From Watersipora subatra (taxonomy: Eukaryota > Bryozoa > Gymnolaemata > Cheilostomatida > Watersiporidae): a stretch of DNA of 64,000 bases. Position numbers and translations under genes: made by a program. Shown piece after piece: positions 20,905 through 32,349 of this stretch. The stretch is from contig NC_088711.1 of assembly GCF_963576615.1 (NCBI RefSeq), positions 62,777,248 through 62,841,247 of the forward strand, given 5' to 3'. Under the pieces are notes generated by a model. That model was given only the letters and a program-made list of their open reading frames with translations. It made no database searches and had not been told where the DNA came from. Numbering within the stretch: position 1 is the first letter of the stretch; each line of letters opens with the position of its first letter.

Positions 20905-22599
20905 GCTCACGGGCTAGCCAATTACTGTGTGACACGTAAAACAAATCCTCAAAGACGCAAACTAGTCTTTGATATAGAAAAGAGCTGGTACAACGGAAAC
21001 CATCCTCTCAGTTATGTTCAACATCAGCAGATGATCAGTGACCATAAAGCCCTTTTGAAGAAGTACAGAGATGATGCCAGAAAAAACTTTTGTACCCTTG
21101 ATAACCTAGCAAATATCTTGGATGTTGATGACATCTTTAGTGAGAAAAACCTTAGAAGTGCTCAAGTTTTGAGTGAGAAAGTCTTCTCAGCTAGCAAAAC
21201 CTGCAGTAAGAAACTTGCGAAAGTATCTAAAACGATTCTCCAATCAAGCATTGATGTGCTGAAGAAGAAGGATGAAGAAGCTCCATGTAAGTTTGCTATC
21301 ATTGGATTGGGCTCTATAGCAAAGGGGGATGCAACTCCTTATTCTGATCTAGAATATGCCATCATTGTGGAGAAGGAATCAGATTACTTTGAAAAACTAG
21401 CGGTAGACAGCTACTTCAGAATAGGAAATCTAGGTGAGAGTCCTCTGAAGTCCTTTGATATCGATGAGTTGAAGACAAACCGTGAGTTAAGTAAGCTAGC
21501 TAAGAGGGCTGTCACTGGTTACAGAATAGATGGAATCACTACAAACTCTGGTACCATTCCAACAGGTAATGGTAAGGAGGGAGGTTTTTGTTTGATACTA
21601 ACAGTAGAACAGCTCATGGAACTCTACAAAACAGAAGCGGAAAAGCCAATTGATGAATTAGCAGATAAATCTGACATGCTCTCCTCTACCATAATTTTAC
21701 TTTCTACTGAAAAAGAACAAGGCACCAGTCAGCTCTACACACAGTTTACTGAAGAAAGAGCATCGTATGAAATGTGTGGGGAGAAAAAGGGAACTATTGA
21801 AAAGAAACACTTTAAACTGTTTGCGAATGACATGGAGAAATATGTTTTTTTACCCGAGTTTGTTAAGTTTCAATCACCAGATAATCTGAATGTCAAAGTA
21901 AAGGAAAAGATATTCAGATATCCGACTCTTCCCGCTAACAATATGAAGATGTGTCTCGGACTCAGTTGTTGTTCCTCATGGGACATCTATTCAGAGCTTC
22001 AACAGCAAGGCTTTCTGTCTCCAGACATTCATCAGTACCTGAATATTATCCTCGCTCTTTCTATATACATACGAACTTCAGCTTATCACAAGATGCAATC
22101 ACAGACTGACTTTGTACAGATTGACCAGTATTATAAAGGTGATCAGAATTTATCTTATGCTGTTCTAGCACACTTGGTAGTACTTATGGGCTGCTTACTC
22201 ATTCCTATCAAACAATCTGTGAAATACAAAATGGCGCTTCTCACTGCTTCCCTAGATGGCAAAGAATATTGTAGAGCATCTCCACTACTTGAAAATATTG
22301 AAGTTCCCAAAAATGATTTCTGGGTGAAAGCAGAAGTTCTCTATTTCACTGGTCAATATTTTACTGCCAAAACTGAGTTAAGAACAGCACTTGGTAAACC
22401 AGTTGACTCCATCAGCTGCTCCTCATGCTGTGAACTGTGTGCATATCTTCTCTACTACACAAAGAACTATAAGTATGCATTAAAGTATTTTCAATATTTC
22501 CTCTCAGAACAAAAACAGCAAAAGTTCTGGAAGCTTCTGGCTGCACACTGCCACAAAGAAATAGGGGAATACAGATCTGCAAAGCAATTGATTAGAGAG
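20905..22599 (+). CDS. Gene 2 exon 2: nucleotidyltransferase module (open)
   Basis: Begins after the acceptor CTACCGTTTAG (frame AHGLANYCVTRKTNPQ) and runs 565 codons to the donor GAG|GTGGGT. The GS...DLE nucleotidyltransferase motif is the same as in gene 1. Compared with genes 1 and 3 it lacks an in-frame 66-bp segment (22 codons after SCSSCCE), which removes a Ser/Thr-rich loop. No stop is present. The exon is therefore protein-capable, although the TPR exon that should follow is broken; a protein truncated soon after the junction is possible. Confidence 0.7.
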
Positions 22600-22779
22600 G
22601 TGGGTCTCTTTATAACTCGGTGAAATGCAAAAGCTGTAATAGCATATGAGATTAGACTGATGTTTGTAATAGAAATGTATCTGTAGCCTGTTACTTTTTT
22701 AACATAAGTGTCGTAGCGCTTGAAGTCTCAGAATCATTGACTGTTTTGAGTCTTGAAAGTTGAAAAAGATCGTTGAGAG

Positions 22780-22809
22780 GTAAAAGATCAAGCATGCTTG
22801 GTCTTTTAA
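22780..22809. repeat. Intronic palindrome, gene 2
   Basis: Same AAAAGATCAAGCATGC-centred palindrome as in genes 1 and 3, with one more mismatch at the left edge. Confidence 0.6.
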
Positions 22810-23132
22810 CTTTCTTGATGTTGTGGTTGAGCACCATTTAACAATTAGCTGTTAGAGATCCTAGTTGTGTGAAATATAGTGATAGGCAAGGAAACATATA
22901 TCTCTACTTGTATACTAATTAACAACATTATCATTCTTATCATACCGCTAAATGGATATTATTTACTGGGAATATGTTGTGAAAAACCTTGATTGATAGT
23001 TTGAAGTATTGTTTAAAATAAGCTTGGTAAATGTACTGTTTTTGTACTATGTTTTTTGTCAGAGGTTTGAAGGCTTGAACATCTAGCATTCGTGTAGGTT
23101 GTGCTCTGTCAATGTATTTTTCTATGCTATAG

Positions 23133-24527
23133 GTCGATGGCCATTTGACAATATCAAGCGCTACAACTATGGAGTGGAAACAGAAACTCATCATCGGGAT
23201 GCATCAGACACATACACAAATTTCGGATCAGTCTACTTAGGTTTGAGTGAGTATGAAAAGGCAAAAGTGTATTTCACAAAAGCTTTGAAAGCTTCTAGAA
23301 GTGTCTATGGTGACATCGATCATCCCAATATAGCTGGCGAACTTAATAACATTGGTTCAGCATTTCGCTTATTGGGTAACTATACACAGTCACTGGAATA
23401 TCTTAATAAGGCGATGGCTATGAATGAGGCTTTGTATGGCAAAGGCATCTGCAATATGAATGTTGCTGGGAATTATGTACAAATTGGTAGGACATACAAT
23501 GGTCTAGGTAATCACAGACTAGCCTTAGAATAGGATATAAAGGCACTAAACATGCTGAAGGCTGTATATGAGCCAGTCCCTAATCATGCATGTATTGCTC
23601 ATATCTACCATGACACTGGTCTAACTTACTATCATCTAGGTAGTTATGAATTAGCATTAGAATACTACCAGCAGGCCTTAGATTTGAGACAACGCATGTA
23701 TGGAAGAAACACCAGCCATGTAGATATTGCCACTAACTACAATTGCATTGGGATGTTACATCAGAGCCAAGGAAAGTTAACAATTGCCTTAGAAAGCTGT
23801 ACCAAAGCGCTAAATATGAGAAAAGATCTTTTTGGAGAGGATACTAACCGTACTGCTGTTGCGACTAGTTACAATAATCTTGCTTCACTATATCGCTCTC
23901 TCTCTCTGTGACCACAAACAATCACTAGAATACCACAATAAAGCACTTGCTATGAGAAGAGCTGCGTATGGTGAAGATGCTTGTCATATCGATATTGCTG
24001 GAAGCTACAACAGCATCGGGTGTGTATGCTCTGATTTGACCAACTACACACAAGCTTTAGAATATCACTTCAAAGCATTGGCTATTTTGAAAGAGGTGTA
24101 TAGGAATGAAATCAACCACCCTGATATTGCTGGAGCTTACAACAGTTTAGGTTCAACATACTCTTCTATGGGTGAATACAAGCTAACAATTGCTTATTTC
24201 ATGAAAGCATTAACTATGTGGAGAGCTGTGTATGGAGAGAATAGCTGCCATCCAGATTTCTCTGTTACTTACTCATCTATCGGTGAAGCATGCTATGCTC
24301 TAGGTGATTACAGATCAGCATTAGAGTATCACAAGAAGGCCTTAAATGCCTACGAACAGACAAATAGTTGGACCAGCTGTGAAGGTATTTTTAATGAGTA
24401 TAAAAACATTGCCTCAGCATATTACTCTTTGGGTGACTATAAGTTGGCACTTGAATATTATACCAAGTATTTTGAACGTACTATGAATATTATGAAGAAA
24501 CTAATTAATGACATTCGAAAAAACTAG
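23133..24527 (+). pseudogene. Gene 2 exon 3: TPR domain, broken
   Basis: Homologous to the ten-unit TPR exon of gene 1, after the same acceptor. Three defects are seen. First, it lacks a G present in genes 1 and 3 (GCTGACAACC), so phase-0 splicing leads to a stop within about 35 codons. Second, TAG at 23,531-23,533 replaces a tyrosine codon. Third, a CT-repeat expansion near 23,905 shifts the frame by one. Open pieces 23,552-23,911 and 23,832-24,527 remain. It ends with TAG at the same place as the paralogues. Confidence 0.82.
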
Positions 24528-25689
24528 CTCTGAACAGGGTGAAGATAGAGAATTTGGAGTTGTCCGCTTACTGGTATAAATGGGTTTTATTACCGTTTGT
24601 AATACGTTTGACAGAAGAATTATTCTTAAATACAAACATGAATTCAGATTTATTTTTATTACTCAGTCTTTCTACATATTTTTAGTACATTTTATATTTA
24701 TCTTTACCAGAGCTGCTCTCAAATCATGGTGATTTGAATATTTGAATATTTGAAGCAAATCATTTTGTACTGATTTGACACAAATGATGATTTGATTTGA
24801 TTCGATTTGAAAAGTTTTGGAAGTAACTTGACTTGATTTGAAGTTTCGGGCTGATTTGAAGACTTGATTTGAAAAATAATTCAAATCACATCGCTATTAA
24901 TAGCCTTGTCTTTTGTAACCGATCGAAACATTTTTACGACATTTGTGAAGTTAGCCCAAACATTGGCAAGAAATGGGCACCATTGGTACCGGGGCTAAGC
25001 AACTGCGTGTGTGTGTCCCTCTACAGAAAAAAGAAAAGGACCGCGTGTCGTGTGTGTAAAAGAAATCAACATGAGCAGCTCTGATAAGTTGTGGAAAAGG
25101 CATGTTTGTAGTTGTGGTGCTGGCATTGAATACTTTGATGGCAATTATTTGATTCCTAGTAATTGGTTGTGACTACCCCACTCTAACCTCACAATCAGTA
25201 GTCAAAATAAAAATTACTTGTGCTGTGCCTACGGCATGAATGATTGAATATAGTATTATAATATATAATATTCTATACAATACTATTCCATGCCGCCGAC
25301 ACATTCAATATTCACAAAAATGACAATGTTTATGAATATAAATATGCATTATATTATAATTAGGTGGGATTTAATTAATAAAATAAATTAAAATTTTATT
25401 TGTTATATCAAATTCATTAGAATAATATTAAATAACATTTTGATTTAATTTATTATTTTAAATTATAAACGAATAGCATAAAAATAATATTCCATCTAAG
25501 TAAGTATAATAAATGTAATATTTATATATCATACATAGTTTTAACATTACCATTTATCTATACATTATTATGATATAATTAATTATATTATATGTATAAT
25601 AATATAATTAATAATATTTTATACACAGTCACTTACTTACTAAGTGAAGTATAATACTTAAAACGGGATTTCGATTAAAAAGGACGATG

Positions 25690-26055
25690 TACAGAAAGAG
25701 GAAGTCACATGCACTCAGCAAATACAAACATGTGTTAATGAAGATATGTTCGCTGATTTTTTGAATAGAGTACCTTTAGCTAGTACAAGTAACCTGGATT
25801 CCGTACATCAGGAGATTGAAAAGTATATGGCAAAAAAGCAGATCTTCTTGTAACACTCTAAGCTACTGGCAAGGTGAGACACAGTTACTGAGGCTTAGCA
25901 AGCTGGCGCTGAAGGTCCTTTCATTACCAGCTTCATCAGCTCCCATAGAACGGGTTTTTAGTAAAAGTGGCTTCATCATGAGGCCACACAGGAGCTCCTT
26001 GACATCTGAAAACTTACGCAAGCTAGTTTTTCTAAAATTCAACAAGTGTATTTAA
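25690..26055 (+). pseudogene. hAT transposase C-terminal dimerisation domain relic
   Basis: The frame at 25,816-26,055 contains LSYWQG..QLLRLSKLALKVLSLPASSAPIERVFSKSG and ends with LRKLVFLKFN, the classic hAT C-terminal dimerisation signature. Just upstream, in another frame, VHQEIEKYMAKKQ is joined by a frameshift near 25,845. The catalytic region is missing; AT-rich sequence occupies 25,240-25,640. Confidence 0.82.
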
Positions 26056-26429
26056 GTAAATGTGTTAATATTATGTAACTGTTGATTATAGGCTCAATGC
26101 TTAGTTTCATTTCCTTCAAGTTCAAGCCTCAGTAACTGAGTTTCACTTGCCAACATTTTCAGGTTTTATCTTATATTTGTATCTTATATTTTGTAACTTT
26201 AAACAAGTATCTAAAGTTGTTTTTTTTACATCTGTACATTCTTGCTTAAAAGCTTCAATAAAAGCAGTCACAGCCATGACCATAAACTGTTACATAACCC
26301 TCCACTCATTCATTGATGTATCCAGCCAAAGGTATGATGTGCTTTGCCATGATGTTTTAATATACCTCGTAGAACAAAGAAAAAAACCTTATCTAGTGAT
26401 GATTTTAGCATACATAATTATACATATAG

Positions 26430-26570
26430 TGGTACAGAGATACAGCTATACTATTCCTATCCATAGAACCCAAAACGGACAGGGGGCAAACCCCCTACCC
26501 TTTCCCCCTGGTTCAGGTCCTATGGATAGGAGGAGTACAGGCTATGCCGCTACAGCTACACTGTAGATTG
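26430..26570. repeat. Small inverted-repeat element nested in the hAT copy
   Basis: Arms CTATACTATTCCTATCCATAG and the facing CTATGGATAGGAGGAGTACAG surround a C- and G-rich centre (AGGGGGCAAACCCCCT). It looks like a MITE. The exact ends and any target duplication are unclear. Confidence 0.45.
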
Positions 26571-26891
26571 ATCATACTATGTAATAATTGAGCAAACAAT
26601 TTGAAAGAGTATTTCAAATCATTCTCAAATGATTCAGGATTTGAATTCGTTATTGGTCTGATTCGATTTGATTTGCTTTTCTTCGAATCTGCTGACAAGG
26701 GTAGGGAATTTGATTTGATTTGTAGTTTGCTGGATATGATTTGATTTGATTTGAGTCATAAAAAAGTCATTTGAAAGCAGCTCTGATCTTTACCTATTCT
26801 GGTATTCATGTCTTATCAATGAATCAACTTGATAATCTTTTGTGGGAGTTGTCCTCTCCATTTATATTTCCTTTATATTTTCATCTTGAGA

Positions 26892-26897
26892 AATAAA
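26892..26897 (+). promoter_or_regulatory. Poly(A) signal, unit 2
   Basis: AATAAA in the context TTGAGAAATAAAA, the counterpart of 12,358 in unit 1 and 43,047 in unit 3. The hAT insertion pushed it about 2.1 kb further from the coding exon. Confidence 0.45.
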
Positions 26898-27399
26898 ATT
26901 TTTTACATTTGGTTAATAATAATTATGTCTTTTGACTGAGTTCGACTTGTCAGTGCTCTTGAATAGTAAAATATTTCAAACTCTGGAAACCGAGTATCCT
27001 TCAACTAAGAGCTATTCAAATATACCCTGAGTTGTTCAAGACAAAGTTATGCAGTATTTGATGATAGCCTGTCTTGACAAACTGTTGTTTTGCGGAGTTG
27101 TCCCGCCTTCGAGCGAGTGAGCAAAACAACAGTATATAGTATGAGGGAAACTTTCTAGATCTATTTTTGTTATTAATGCAAAGAGAAGATAAAGCATTGC
27201 AATTATTATAAATACTAATTAGTATTTAGCTGGTGAGTGAAATAAGAGTAAAAAGTAGATGACCAAAGAATCTTCCTTGCGTTGTATCCATGGTACAATA
27301 GGTATATGTTATGTATTTTAACACCACCACAACGGTAAGAAAAACGTGAAATAGTAAAAGTATACATAATAACTGCTGTTGGCATGGAGAAAATATTTC

Positions 27400-27950
27400 A
27401 AACACCTATTTTAGCATTTGCTTGTTACCACTACATTTCAAAAACCAAATGTACGAAATATTTTATCCAGATATGGATCTTCACATGAATCTGCATCTAC
27501 TAAATAGCATTACCTCTGATGAGGTAGAACACTCCTTGCCATCACCAGGAGGTCTAAGTAGTGTTCATAGGGTGCATCATAAGGTATCTACATGTACATA
27601 CTTCAGCACACCAATGACCTTATACGTGCCTTTCGAGTGTTTGTGTTGTTTCTGAATTTTGATGTTAGTCTGTAGGGTGACACCCAGATATTTCATATCC
27701 TCCTTTCATTTCAAGGGTATATCTCTAAGTCTGTAGGTGGGATGCACAGTCCTGTTGCCAAATGCAATTGCATGGCATGTAGAGTTGTTGAAGAGTATCT
27801 TTTACTTGGAGGACCAGTTATGTACAGCATTTATGTTTGGCTGGAAGTTAGTAGCATCCTTAACAGAGTTTACTCAATGATATACTATACCATTTGCTAT
27901 TGTATCAGAAATTGCAGAAATAGTACCTTGTCAGCAAGTTTAAATAGCGT
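27400..27950 (-). mobile_element. LINE reverse-transcriptase relic, unit 2
   Basis: Same minus-strand RT remnant as at 12,900-13,400, with the same internal deletion that joins the thumb region to a downstream piece. It has separate stops and small indels. Confidence 0.55.
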
Positions 27951-27999
27951 TTGTCTCAATTTATTTTGTTATCGTATAAGATACAGCATACATATAACA

Positions 28000-28125
28000 A
28001 ATTACAGCTGTACAATTCGTGTACAGCTGTATTTTGCTACATGCGTTTATCTCCGGAGTTAAGTCTGCTGTTTAGCTCTGGAGCAGGCTTAACTATTGGT
28101 CTACACAAGTCTGTGTAGACTTAGA
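28000..28125. repeat. Cluster of inverted repeats, unit 2
   Basis: Counterpart of 13,468-13,590: TACAGCTGTACA arms, CTCCGGAG boxes and the GTCTACACA/TGTGTAGAC hairpin are all kept. One CTCCGGAG box has become CTCTGGAG. Confidence 0.6.
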
Positions 28126-30300
28126 GTATAGTGCAGAGTATTGCACTAGAGAGCATTTAGAGTATAGAGCAGGGGTGTGAGACCGCTGCCAACAGTATCA
28201 AGTGTGCAACAGAGAAATGGTGCAAAATACAGCTGTTCCGATTCATTTCTAATGTATGAGTAAGAGAAAACACTTGTGAAGCACTAAATGATGAATATAT
28301 GATGACTGTCTTTATTGCTGGTCCTCTGATGTATTGTTGTCATGTTCGTTGTAGTATTGTGTATATCTCCGGTGTTCAGGCGTTTCTCCATTATGGCATC
28401 TTCTCTTGCTAATAATTCTATTCAATAATTTGATATACTGTTTCTCTATCGCGGTAAAACACACTGCGATGTGTGATGGCGTGTTCTCTTTGTTGTAAAA
28501 ACTAGGGGTATGCACGTGTTTTCACTGCAGTTGGAGCTTTGCAGTTTGTGTGTCTGTGTGGTTTAACAATAGCTACTGTAACAGTTTTCAATAATCTCAA
28601 AGGCTCAAGTATCTGTTAGAAACACTCCATCCTCTATAATGCGTGATCATCTACTAAACAGATAGAATTGCTCATCTCAGGAAACATTTGCAAGGAATGG
28701 TAAGTTATTCATTCACCATTGCCAATTATTCTTAGGGTTGATTTTAGTACAGAAATTATTTATACAAAGAATAGAGTTCTGTATCATTTTCAGAGTTGTG
28801 TTCCACTTCATTGCATGGGAATTATCTTTTCTTGCCTCAAACTAGTAAATAACATGCTGTAATTCTGCATATTTGTAAATTATATAATGATAATCTATCG
28901 AATGATACAAATATATATTCATGAACAAGTGATATAAACGAACTATACTTATAATACATGCAGAAACAAAAATTAACGCTTTTAAAGCAAAAATATTTCC
29001 ATTGGTTGCTCGGATAGCTGCGTTCTAATTGTTGCTTTCGATGGAACAAACATCTTCTAGTTGTCCAATACTTTCCACAATATCTTTTGGCATCAACTTT
29101 TCATCTGCACTGCTTAACTAGTTGATACTAGCATTCAAACAATTTTTTGGCAAAGCAGAACTTTCATGCGCTGCATTTATCACTAATGCAATGCTTAAAG
29201 GTTTTGCTCACAAATAAACGTAACCTTTGGTCCAAAACTTGCAAACCGGTTTATATATGCATGTACTTTGAAGTATCATGACTGCGTTAAACAAGGAACC
29301 ACTATTAGCCTGAAACAGTAATTATTTCTATAGCGTTGCTCTGAAAGTTCATCTAGCATCGTGAATTTAAGCTGTTTATTTATATATGTAGGCTACTTCG
29401 CAGTAAAAAGACTGCATTAGATAGAGAGCTACCGCTAGCCTGAGACCGTTATTGATTATTTCTATGGTGTTGCTTTTAAAGTTTTAACGAAAAATACAAA
29501 AAAGCTTTGGAATTATACAACAAGAGAATTATTTTTTATTGATATATACGATTCATTGTTAATACGATTTTATGGACACTTTTCTACTGATCAGCTGATA
29601 TTATGGGCTCGTAAAAATCAAATAATGTCAAAGTGGCGGTCAAATGGAGGTGGCGTTCAATTAGAGAGTGGCTGCCTATTTTTCAACTCTTCTTTCAGGG
29701 TGGTGGTCAATTGGAGATGGCGTTTAAATGGATGTTTTAGTGTATATATGTATATATAAATGTATGTATATATGTAGATAAATATTTCATTTAAATATGT
29801 ATACTGTATCGTGTATACACATAAATCTCAATGTATGTCATTTGTTTATTTGTCTGTCAACCATGTATCCAGTTCCAGCGATCAAAAATTAGGAATAGAA
29901 AATTGTTTCACACTGGATTTGAACTGATGACATGCAAATTGCAAGTCTACAAACATGCATGTGTAACCACTAGGTTAAGCCATTTTTATCATTCTGCAAT
30001 CTTGTCTGTCCTTATCACGATTACACATGCTAAATATGTGCTAGTACGCTCAGCAGTTCTGTGCACCATGGGAGATCATCAAGCAGGTGGTAATAGCTAT
30101 TCAAGCTCTATCTTGGGTCTCTAACCAGAAACCTGGAGTTTAAGCACACGTCTCAAGATCTTAGCATTTCAAATAATGTGCTTTGTGGCAACTCACTTGC
30201 GTTGACTGTTGCCGGTATTTGGTCAAGTAGTTTGAGTTGCCATATTATATCACAACTTACCTGAGGTTACAGTTACTCCTAAATAGACTTAAATTTATTT
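28126..30300. other. Intergenic sequence of unit 2
   Basis: Homologous to unit 1 on both sides of its P element. It holds the conserved minus-strand frame 28,312-28,515, the relic frame at 29,046-29,190 and the SINE-like head at 29,914. Otherwise it is AT-rich and without recognised genes. Confidence 0.4.
29914..29982 (-). repeat. tRNA-derived SINE-like head, unit 2
   Basis: Minus-strand TGGCTTAACCTAGTGGTTAC (A-box-like) and AGTTCAAATCC (B-box-like). It is the better preserved of the two copies. Confidence 0.5.
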
Positions 30301-30304
30301 AATT

Positions 30305-30462
30305 ATTTGCCTAAGGTTGGGCGTTTAATTATTTTCCTGATGTTGAGTGTTACATCTATTATCAATCATATTCAAGTATTTGCCTGATGTGGGTGTTACA
30401 TCTGTTATCAAACATATTGAAGTATTTACCTGATGTGGGTGTTACATCTATTATCAAAAAGA
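30305..30462. repeat. 47-bp tandem repeats upstream of gene 3
   Basis: Three to four units with GTGTTACATCTATTATCA cores, counterpart of 19,030-19,185. Confidence 0.6.
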
Positions 30463-30547
30463 TAACGCTATTTGAAAGTGTCACTCAGTATTAAGCAGGA
30501 AAGATTAACTAACACCTGTTGAACTATCGAGGGTTGCAGCCACCACA

Positions 30548-30553
30548 TATATA
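30548..30553 (+). promoter_or_regulatory. Possible TATA box of gene 3
   Basis: TATATA, 92 bp upstream of the ATG at 30,640, in the same context as the box before gene 2. Confidence 0.3.
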
Positions 30554-30639
30554 CACGACCCAAAGATATCTTGCACAGTTATACTTTAGACAAGAAAACC
30601 AGAGAACACAAGGAAATAATAGTCAAATGTAAAAGCAGA

Positions 30640-30729
30640 ATGGCTTGTGAGCTGCACCAACTAGACAAGCTAGCTAGAGAATACAAAGAGAAAGCTGAGG
30701 TTTCTGGATTTTGGAGGCATTATCTGCAG
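30640..30729 (+). CDS. Gene 3 exon 1 (30 codons)
   Basis: Starts MACELHQLDKLAREYKEKAE and ends FWRHYLQ before a CTGCAG|GTATTA donor; same Kozak-like context as gene 2 exon 1. It differs from that exon by a few substitutions only. It can splice in phase 0 either to 32,182 (a truncated exon-2 start that soon stops) or to 32,350 (the full exon, with a stop at codon 22). Confidence 0.58.
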
Positions 30730-31158
30730 GTATTACCCCTCAACATTTTACTATAATTACTCAAGAATTACTTGGCACCTCCTTGCTAATTAAAAGGGAG
30801 TTGGGTAGATGGCAGAGTTGATGATTAAGACAATTGATGGCATGAATATTACCCTAATTAGCTATTATGGATATTGCTAGTGAGGGTAGTGTTGCAGTCT
30901 ATATGCGCTTCACTCGAGTATCAAATAGAGTCGATACATGCTTTATTTCAACATCACCTTCTCTCTATCAAACTCACCAGCCATTGGTTGTGGTGCTGTA
31001 TCTGTCCAACTTGCGTATATTTTAGCAGCTAATTGAGTTTTGTTTATACAAATATTGATTTTGCACAAAATTTGCTCCCAATCATTAAAATTAGAATAGA
31101 TATAACTTCACCCTTTTTAGTACAATTGTTGAAGATCAACTTGACAGCATTTCAAAAT

Positions 31159-31865
31159 ATATTGCAATTATACCTCGATGTATACTGGACCAATCTCGTT
31201 TTTCATTTCCCTTGTATCTCAAGTCAATTTTTCCTATATAAAATAACTAAATACAAATTAATTGGTTCATATCGTCTGCAAAATTACTTAAAAACGGGAT
31301 ATTATGACAGAACAACGTGTTTTCAATTACTCTAATTCACCACCTACACTCATAAAGTAATAAATACCTATATAGTGGTTATGATCTGAAATGGAAGGCT
31401 GCATATGCTGCATTACTATGTACAGCACTGTGTGGTGCTTTTACCTTCGAGATAGACGATAGCGACTAATTGTGGTGTGAAAGAGACTTGAAGGCAGCAC
31501 ATTTGGTAAGCTAAACCTTTGTGAGGCTAACAGAACATAAACTTAAATTTAGCTCAAATAAATTTAGTTTACTGAGTAAACACTTAAAAATAGGCTTTAG
31601 TCTTACAATAAACCTAATTATAGTTTTGTCTCCGTTTTAATTTTTTGGCACTCTATGACTAGCTTTCACCTTCTCTTTTAGCCGGTCCTTTTAAAAAAAA
31701 TTCAAGCTGGTCCAACGAGAAAGACCGAGCAATGCTGTTCTCATAAAGGACTTCTCACATACTCTACAATCGATCTGTCTCGTGTGCTCATATCTCAAAA
31801 TTGTTTTGTATTTCAAGGCAAAAATTTGCTCGGAATCTTTTTCGTCTGTCAAGGTATGATTTTAT
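31159..31865. mobile_element. Pogo/Tigger-like non-autonomous element in intron 1 of gene 3
   Basis: Counterpart of 19,869-20,625, with a left end containing TATACCTCGATGTATAC and a right end containing GTCAAGGTATGATT. It is shorter by about 50 bp at its right end. Confidence 0.5.
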
Positions 31866-32181
31866 AGGAATCCAATCATCTACTTTAATTCTTTAGCATA
31901 TTTTTACATATTTTTTCTTGTTTTTTTTTTAGTTTTTCTTGTTTACTACTACTAAAGGTTTGTGAAACTCGAACATGTGCTTAACATACATATACCATAT
32001 TTTAAAGCCTACAAAATTATTTATGAGGGTCAATACTACAATTTTTCTGCCACTAATTAAATTGCCACCAATGGGTAATCTAATTCAACTGTTTCAAGTA
32101 AATATTACTTTAATAGCCTCTTGTAATTAATTGGCTGTCATCCTATCCAAGCAATATTGGATTTATATGTCTACCTTTTAG

Positions 32182-32255
32182 GCATATGGGCTAGCCAATC
32201 ACAGTGTGACACGTGAAACAAATCCTCAAAGACTCAAACTAGTCTTTATATAAAA
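32182..32255 (+). pseudogene. Truncated start of a nucleotidyltransferase exon (duplication junction)
   Basis: After an intact-looking acceptor (CTACCTTTTAG) comes a copy of the first 22 codons of exon 2 (AYGLANHSVTRETNPQ...). The sequence then leaves the homology at GTCTTT and meets TAA. About 95 bp further a second, full exon 2 starts. This stub marks where one repeat unit was joined to the next. Confidence 0.75.
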
Positions 32256-32349
32256 TAAAATTATTTTCTATATTTAATCTTTTCTTAACTCGCACGAGCT
32301 ATTATTTCTAAACTTATAAAATTATAGCTTTTAAAATACTGCTTTACAG

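Larger units (their letters stand above)
24708..26785 (+). mobile_element. hAT DNA transposon, inserted only in unit 2
   Basis: The ends are CAGAGCTGCTCTCAAATCA and, reversed, CAGAGCTGCTTTCAAATGA. They are flanked by a perfect 8-bp duplication, ATCTTTAC (24,700-24,707 and 26,786-26,793). Unit 1 has the uninterrupted site near 12,253. Both subterminal regions are full of GATTTGATTTGA-type repeats. A dimerisation domain relic and a nested small element lie inside. TSD length, CAGAG ends and domain all agree on hAT. Confidence 0.92.
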
